Source: an uncultured Gemmiger sp. (lineage in GTDB: Bacteria; Bacillota; Clostridia; Oscillospirales; Ruminococcaceae). Taken from it: a DNA stretch of 6,400 nucleotides. The position numbers and the translations under genes are program-made. This document shows positions 4,508 to 6,400 of this stretch, piece after piece. The notes below the pieces were generated by a model. The model was not told where the DNA came from. It saw only the letters and a list, made by a program, of their open reading frames with translations, and ran no database searches. Within the stretch, counting starts at the first letter, position 1, and every line of letters starts with the position of its first letter. The DNA lies in the NCBI GenBank assembly GCA_944382805.1, contig CALWNS010000209.1:1-6400 (forward strand), written 5' to 3'.

Positions 4508-6187
4508 ATGCCCAATTCTCTGCAACAGCAAAACCGGCTCGACCGCCTTGCCGCCGCGTCCGCCACGGCGCTTTTGGCGGCGGTGTGCTGCGTTTTTCCT
4601 TTGTACATCGACCGCTTTTCCAACCTAGGGCTGATCAAGTTTACCGGCGGCTTTACGCTACTGCTGGGCTTTTCGCTGTTTATCGGGGCCTGCGCGGCTA
4701 TCGGCGCAAGGGTCGCGCCGGGGCGGCTGTCCGCGCGCAGCGGCAGCCTGCTGGCCCTGGCCGCCTTTGTGCTGACCAGTACGGCGGTCACCGTGTTCTC
4801 GCTGCAGCCGCTGGCCTCGCTGTGGGGGCTGGGCAGCTACTACGGCGGGCTGATGCTCGTGCTGCTCACGGCGGCCGGGTACCTGTGCGTGCGCGCCTAC
4901 GGCTGCGTGCAGGACCTCGATTTCCTGTTTTTCGGCGTGGGGGTCACCGCCTCGCTGGCAGCCGTGTTCTATGTGCTCAACATCTTTAACATCGACCTGA
5001 TCGGCGCCTACCGCCAAACGGCGGTCGTCGAGCGCGCGCAGTTCTTTTCCACCCTGGGGCAGAAGGACTTCTGCGGCGGCTTTTTCGCCATTGCGCTGCC
5101 GCTGGTGTTCTATGCCTACCTGCAGGCCGAAGGCCCCCGCCGCACGGCTGTGTACGCCGTGCCCATGGTGTTCGGCGCGCTGGCCCTGGCCGTGGTGGAC
5201 GCCGAGGCCCTGGCCCTGGGCATCATGGCCGCCGTCATGATCCTTGTTTGCCACCGCGATTTCACCACCCGCACCGTGCGCCGCTGTGCGTGGATCGGCA
5301 TCGCCTTTTTTGCCTGGGCCGGCTGGATGCACTGGATGCGCGCCCACGTGTACACCCAGGGCGGCACCGCGATGCTGGCCGCTTTGGGCGACAGGCGCAT
5401 CGCCGTGCCAGGCGCGGCGCTCTGCCTGGCCGTGTGGGCGGCGCTGTTCTGGCGCGCGCGCCGCGGCAAGCCGGAAGTTTCGCTCTGCGTGCCCGGCCGC
5501 GTGCTCACGGCGCTGGCCCTGGCGGGGGGCGCGGTGCTGTTCGTGCTGGCTACCTTTGTGCCTGGCTTCCCCAGCCTGGGCGCGCTGGATAACTTTTTCC
5601 GGTTCGACAACAACTGGGGCACCTACCGCGGCGTTGCCTGGAAAGCCGCCTGGGGCGCTTTTGCCGAAGCGCCGCTCTGGCGCAAGCTGCTGGGCTACGG
5701 CCCCGGCACCTTCCACGAGGTCATCGCCGCCTGGGCGGGCGGGGCCATGACCCCGCGGCTCAAGACCTTCTACGCCGCCCACAACGAGTACCTGGAACAG
5801 CTGCTGTCCACCGGCCTGGCCGGCCTGGCGGCCTGGGCGGCGTTCCTCTGGTTGCACCTGCGCCGCGGGTTCGCCGGCTGGTACAGCCGCCCCGGTGCGG
5901 CGCCGCTGCTGCTGGCGCTGTGCAGCTACCTGGCGCAGGCGGTGGTGTCCATCCGGGTCTCCATGCTGTTCCCGCTCGTTATGCTGCTGTTCGGGATGCT
6001 GGCGGCGGCCACGGCCCCCGCCGCGCCGCAGCCGGCCCCCGCCGCGCCGCACGGCAAAAAAGGCGCGCCGCGCCCCGCTGCGCCCGCGCGCCCCGCCGTG
6101 CGCTATGCCAAGATCACGCTGTGCGCCGTGGCCGCCATGGCCCTGTGCGCGCCGCTCAGCCGCCTTCTGCTGTGGTTCCTCTTCTAA
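4508..6187 (+). CDS. O-antigen ligase / polymerase (Wzy_C) family membrane protein
   Basis: This 559-residue polytopic membrane protein has about 13-15 hydrophobic segments. The family signature lies in a large external loop near the C-terminus: Arg374 in GTYRGVAWKAAW (371-382), LLGYGPGTF (394-402), and AAHNEYLEQLLSTGLAGL (423-440) with His425 and Asn426. In WaaL and Wzy enzymes the matching Arg and His residues support transfer or polymerisation of lipid-linked glycans on the outer face of the membrane. In a Gram-positive the substrate would be a capsular, teichoic-like or protein-linked glycan; that is inference. After the penultimate helix (about 484-500) comes an Ala/Pro-rich basic linker (501-532) holding a 7-residue tandem repeat, then a last helix (535-557). 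No glycosyltransferase, flippase or regulator gene is adjacent. The promoter at 4441-4469 and AAGGGGGA at 4497-4504 support the start at 4508. The gene ends before a repeat-rich tail and terminator. Confidence 0.85.
   Translation: MPNSLQQQNRLDRLAAASATALLAAVCCVFPLYIDRFSNLGLIKFTGGFTLLLGFSLFIGACAAIGARVAPGRLSARSGSLLALAAFVLTSTAVTVFSLQPLASLWGLGSYYGGLMLVLLTAAGYLCVRAYGCVQDLDFLFFGVGVTASLAAVFYVLNIFNIDLIGAYRQTAVVERAQFFSTLGQKDFCGGFFAIALPLVFYAYLQAEGPRRTAVYAVPMVFGALALAVVDAEALALGIMAAVMILVCHRDFTTRTVRRCAWIGIAFFAWAGWMHWMRAHVYTQGGTAMLAALGDRRIAVPGAALCLAVWAALFWRARRGKPEVSLCVPGRVLTALALAGGAVLFVLATFVPGFPSLGALDNFFRFDNNWGTYRGVAWKAAWGAFAEAPLWRKLLGYGPGTFHEVIAAWAGGAMTPRLKTFYAAHNEYLEQLLSTGLAGLAAWAAFLWLHLRRGFAGWYSRPGAAPLLLALCSYLAQAVVSIRVSMLFPLVMLLFGMLAAATAPAAPQPAPAAPHGKKGAPRPAAPARPAVRYAKITLCAVAAMALCAPLSRLLLWFLF
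6012..6051 (+). repeat. 21-bp tandem duplication inside the Wzy_C-like gene
   Basis: A 19-base block starting CGGCCCCCGCC (6012-6030) recurs exactly at 6033-6051, a period of 21 bp or seven codons. It encodes TAPAAPQ then PAPAAPH (residues 502-515) in the Ala/Pro linker. In-frame units of this kind can expand or contract by slippage without breaking the protein. Confidence 0.8.
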
Positions 6188-6203
6188 AAAACCTTCCTCT
6201 GTG

Positions 6204-6274
6204 CCTCCCTTGCCAAAGGGAGGTGTCTGCGGCGCAGCCGCAGACGGAGGGATCGCGCCCCCCTCCAGCTGCCG
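6204..6274. repeat. Palindromic intergenic repeat, full copy
   Basis: Three hairpins stand in a row. The first has an 8-bp stem CCTCCCTT / AAGGGAGG with loop GCCA (6204-6223). The second has a 9-bp stem GTCTGCGGC / GCCGCAGAC with loop GCA (6225-6245). The third has a 6-bp stem GGAGGG / CCCTCC (6246-6251 and 6261-6266). AGCTGCCG closes the unit. From memory, similar CCTCCCTT-and-GGAGGG elements with a variable GC-rich middle stem are scattered between genes in many gut Clostridia genomes, perhaps as small non-autonomous mobile or REP-like elements. No transposase is nearby. Confidence 0.7.
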
Positions 6275-6288
6275 TCAAAGAAAGGCGC

Positions 6289-6335
6289 CTGCGGCGCAGC
6301 CGCAGACGGAGGGATCGCGCCCCCTCCAGCTGCCG
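6289..6335. repeat. Palindromic intergenic repeat, second partial copy
   Basis: This copy repeats 6227-6274 almost exactly, from CTGCGGC through the GGAGGG / CCCTCC arm to AGCTGCCG. The only difference is one C fewer in the C-run. It lacks the first CCTCCCTT hairpin, and its central stem is cut to 7 bp because the flanking bases differ. The 14-base spacer between the copies (6275-6288) is unrelated, so this looks like a local duplication or a second insertion followed by loss. Confidence 0.75.
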
Positions 6336-6348
6336 CCCTCTATCAACC

Positions 6349-6388
6349 AAAACAGCGCCTCACCCGGGGTCGGGTGAGGCGCCGTTTT
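6349..6388. terminator. Bidirectional intrinsic terminator
   Basis: A 12-bp GC-rich stem GCGCCTCACCCG / CGGGTGAGGCGC (6355-6366 and 6371-6382) with loop GGGT is flanked by AAAAC (6349-6353) and GTTTT (6384-6388). These outer arms pair after one A/C mismatch. Both strands therefore show a strong hairpin followed by a T-run. On the plus strand it would end transcription of the Wzy_C-like gene, about 160 bp past its stop. On the minus strand it could serve a convergent gene lying to the right of the window. Confidence 0.85.
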
Positions 6389-6400
6389 ATGGCTGCGGTA

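Noticed and set aside
4658..6052. Minus-strand open frame (464 codons) opposite the Wzy_C-like gene
   Set aside because: The product is a Gln/His/Arg/Gly-rich shadow without a start site or domain. The plus frame has clear helices and the AHN signature.
6204..6335. CRISPR array suggested by the two repeat copies
   Set aside because: There are only two copies, the repeat itself contains several hairpins, the spacer is 14 bases and no cas gene is near. It fits a palindromic intergenic element.
5895..6377. Plus-strand frame running into the palindromic repeats
   Set aside because: It is an Arg/Cys/Pro-rich shadow of the Wzy_C-like gene that continues through non-coding repeats. Its tail is simply translated repeat sequence.

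Overview
The window is GC-rich bacterial chromosome. Third codon positions are mostly G or C, Shine-Dalgarno sites are strong (AAGGAG or AAAGGAG type), and sigma-A-type promoters sit in short AT-richer gaps. Two copies of a CCTCCCTT / GTCTGCGGC-type palindromic intergenic repeat lie at the right end. Together these suggest a high-GC gut Clostridia, probably of the Oscillospiraceae/Ruminococcaceae (Faecalibacterium, Gemmiger or Subdoligranulum relatives). That placement is an inference from style and repeat type, not from a database match.

Layout. Minus strand, reading right to left from about 3218: a sigma-A promoter, hisS (histidyl-tRNA synthetase, 3147-1897), a strong hairpin with an imperfect U-tract, a membrane-anchored protein with four Asp-box repeats (1823-255), then a separate promoter with a direct repeat just upstream of it, driving the N-terminus of a lipoprotein that runs off the left edge (144-1). 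Plus strand, diverging from hisS: an OFA-type major facilitator transporter (3273-4457), an internal promoter across its 3' end, and a Wzy_C / O-antigen-ligase-like polytopic membrane protein (4508-6187). A repeat-rich tail of about 210 bp follows, holding two palindromic units and a bidirectional intrinsic terminator (6349-6388). Every gap between genes is under 300 bp.

How the genes relate. There is no clear shared pathway. hisS is a housekeeping gene with its own promoter and no room for a T-box leader. The Asp-box protein and the lipoprotein probably act outside the membrane, and the two plus-strand genes encode inner-membrane proteins. No glycosyltransferase or polysaccharide cluster surrounds the Wzy_C protein here.

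Most notable points. (1) The HisRS carries core motifs of the eukaryotic/archaeal-like type (LRYDLT, NDRR, DKLDKVG, QCDID) and a short C-terminus. (2) A 10-bp-period TTGTAA direct repeat abuts the lipoprotein promoter. (3) A duplicated palindromic element precedes the right-hand terminator. I see no convincing undescribed multi-gene system; this looks like an ordinary core or near-core region.
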